Below are positions 63,297 through 64,000 of a DNA stretch of 64,000 bases, piece by piece. The translations under genes and the position numbers were made by a program. Below the pieces are notes generated by a model. That model did no database searches and was not told where the DNA came from. It saw nothing but the letters and a program-made list of their open reading frames with translations. How positions within the stretch are numbered: position 1 is the stretch's first letter; the number at the start of each line of letters is the position of its first letter. The DNA is from Glandiceps talaboti (lineage: Eukaryota; Hemichordata; Enteropneusta; Spengelidae). The DNA is taken from contig NC_135557.1 in assembly GCF_964340395.1 (NCBI RefSeq), forward strand, positions 1,341,646 through 1,405,645. The letters are read 5' to 3'.

Positions 63297-64000
63297 GACA
63301 CCATGGTATTTTAGTAGATTACCTCACAGTGTATACATGACACCATGGTATTTTAGTAGATTACCTCATAGTGTATACATGACACCATGGTATTTTAATA
63401 GATTACCTCATAGTGTATACATGACACCATGGTATTTTAATAGATTACCTCATAGTGTATACATGACACCATGGTATTTTAGTAGATTACCTCATAGTGT
63501 ATACATGACACCATGGTATTTTAGTAGATTACCTCATAGTGTATACATGACACCATGGTATTTTAATAGATTACCTCATAGTGTATACATGACACCATGG
63601 TATTTTAATAGATTACCTCATAGTGTATACATGACACCATGGTATTTTAGTAGATTACCTCATAGTGTATACATGACACCATGGTATTTTAATAGGTTAC
63701 CTCACAGTGTATACATGACACCATGGTATTTTAATAGATTACCTCATAGTGTATACATGACACCATGGTATTTTAATAGATTACCTCATAGTGTATACAT
63801 GACACCATGGTATTTTAATAGGTTACCTCACAGTGTATACATGACACCATGGTATTTTAGTAGATTACCTCACAGTGTATACATGACACCATGGTATTTT
63901 AATAGGTTACCTCACAGTGTATACATGACACCATGGTATTTTAATAGATTACCTCATAGTGTATACATGACACCATGGTATTTTAATAGATTACCTCATA
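63297..64000. repeat. 42-bp minisatellite, about 17 copies, runs off edge
   Basis: Unit ACACCATGGTATTTTAGTAG, ATTACCTCATAGTGTATACA, TG. Variants are TTTTAATAG, AGGTTACC and CACAGTG. It lies in the FBL intron upstream of the exon at 63179. 63180-63296 is unique. Confidence 0.97.

Noticed and set aside
63297-64000. Donor-like GAGGTAATC in each 42-bp unit as a third exon-end array
   Set aside because: The exon at 63179 needs the previous exon to end with G as first base of a codon; in that frame the unit reads TGA just before the G, so it cannot be that exon's end unless the true copy differs. The exon itself is outside the window.

Overview
The window is animal (metazoan) nuclear DNA: spliceosomal introns, long non-coding stretches, many satellites and minisatellites, DNA transposons with terminal inverted repeats (TIRs) and a truncated non-LTR retrotransposon. 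Repeat style and the proteins seen suggest a marine invertebrate, but I cannot name the taxon from sequence alone.

One conserved gene organises the window. Fibrillarin (FBL), the box C/D snoRNP 2'-O-methyltransferase, lies on the minus strand from the stop codon at 14356 to at least 63179. Seven coding exons (63132-63179, 55664-55758, 51733-51903, 25396-25528, 18016-18128, 15725-15870, 14356-14389) join with matching phases into about 246 residues, i.e. the whole methyltransferase region. The Gly/Arg-rich N-terminus must lie beyond 64000. The exons total 740 nt across about 49 kb, so almost everything between 14390 and 63131 is fibrillarin intron.

The 26-kb intron (25529-51732) contains a second, nested minus-strand gene. 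It has four phase-matched coding exons between 45011 and 42735 and encodes a 195-residue protein with an acidic middle and a basic C-terminal domain. A candidate first exon/promoter lies near 49963-50020.

Layout: 1-6930, 37-bp satellite; 7190-14240, interspersed elements, including a TTAA-flanked transposon nested in another repeat; 14356-18128, last three FBL exons with arrays between them; 18184-24720, a composite of transposons nested in one dispersed repeat; 24952-25528, FBL exon with duplicated 3' end; 25862-29890, another composite repeat; 31310-38990, array of roughly 1.1-kb units; 39783-42480, minor repeats and foldback elements; 42735-45024, nested gene; 46395-47463, 151-bp repeats; 51218-51683, a pure (CA)233; 51733-55758, two FBL exons, a 31-bp array and a second copy of the TTAA element; 56720-62970, a 48-bp array split by an RT fragment; 63132-63179, FBL exon; 63297-64000, 42-bp array.

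The most unusual observation is that two different fibrillarin exons have had their 3' end plus 5' splice site amplified as tandem arrays running into the intron. There are nine donors at 52-bp spacing at 24978-25396 and seven donors at 34-bp spacing at 17807-18016. More generally, every fibrillarin donor in the window is followed within about 160 nt by a tandem repeat.
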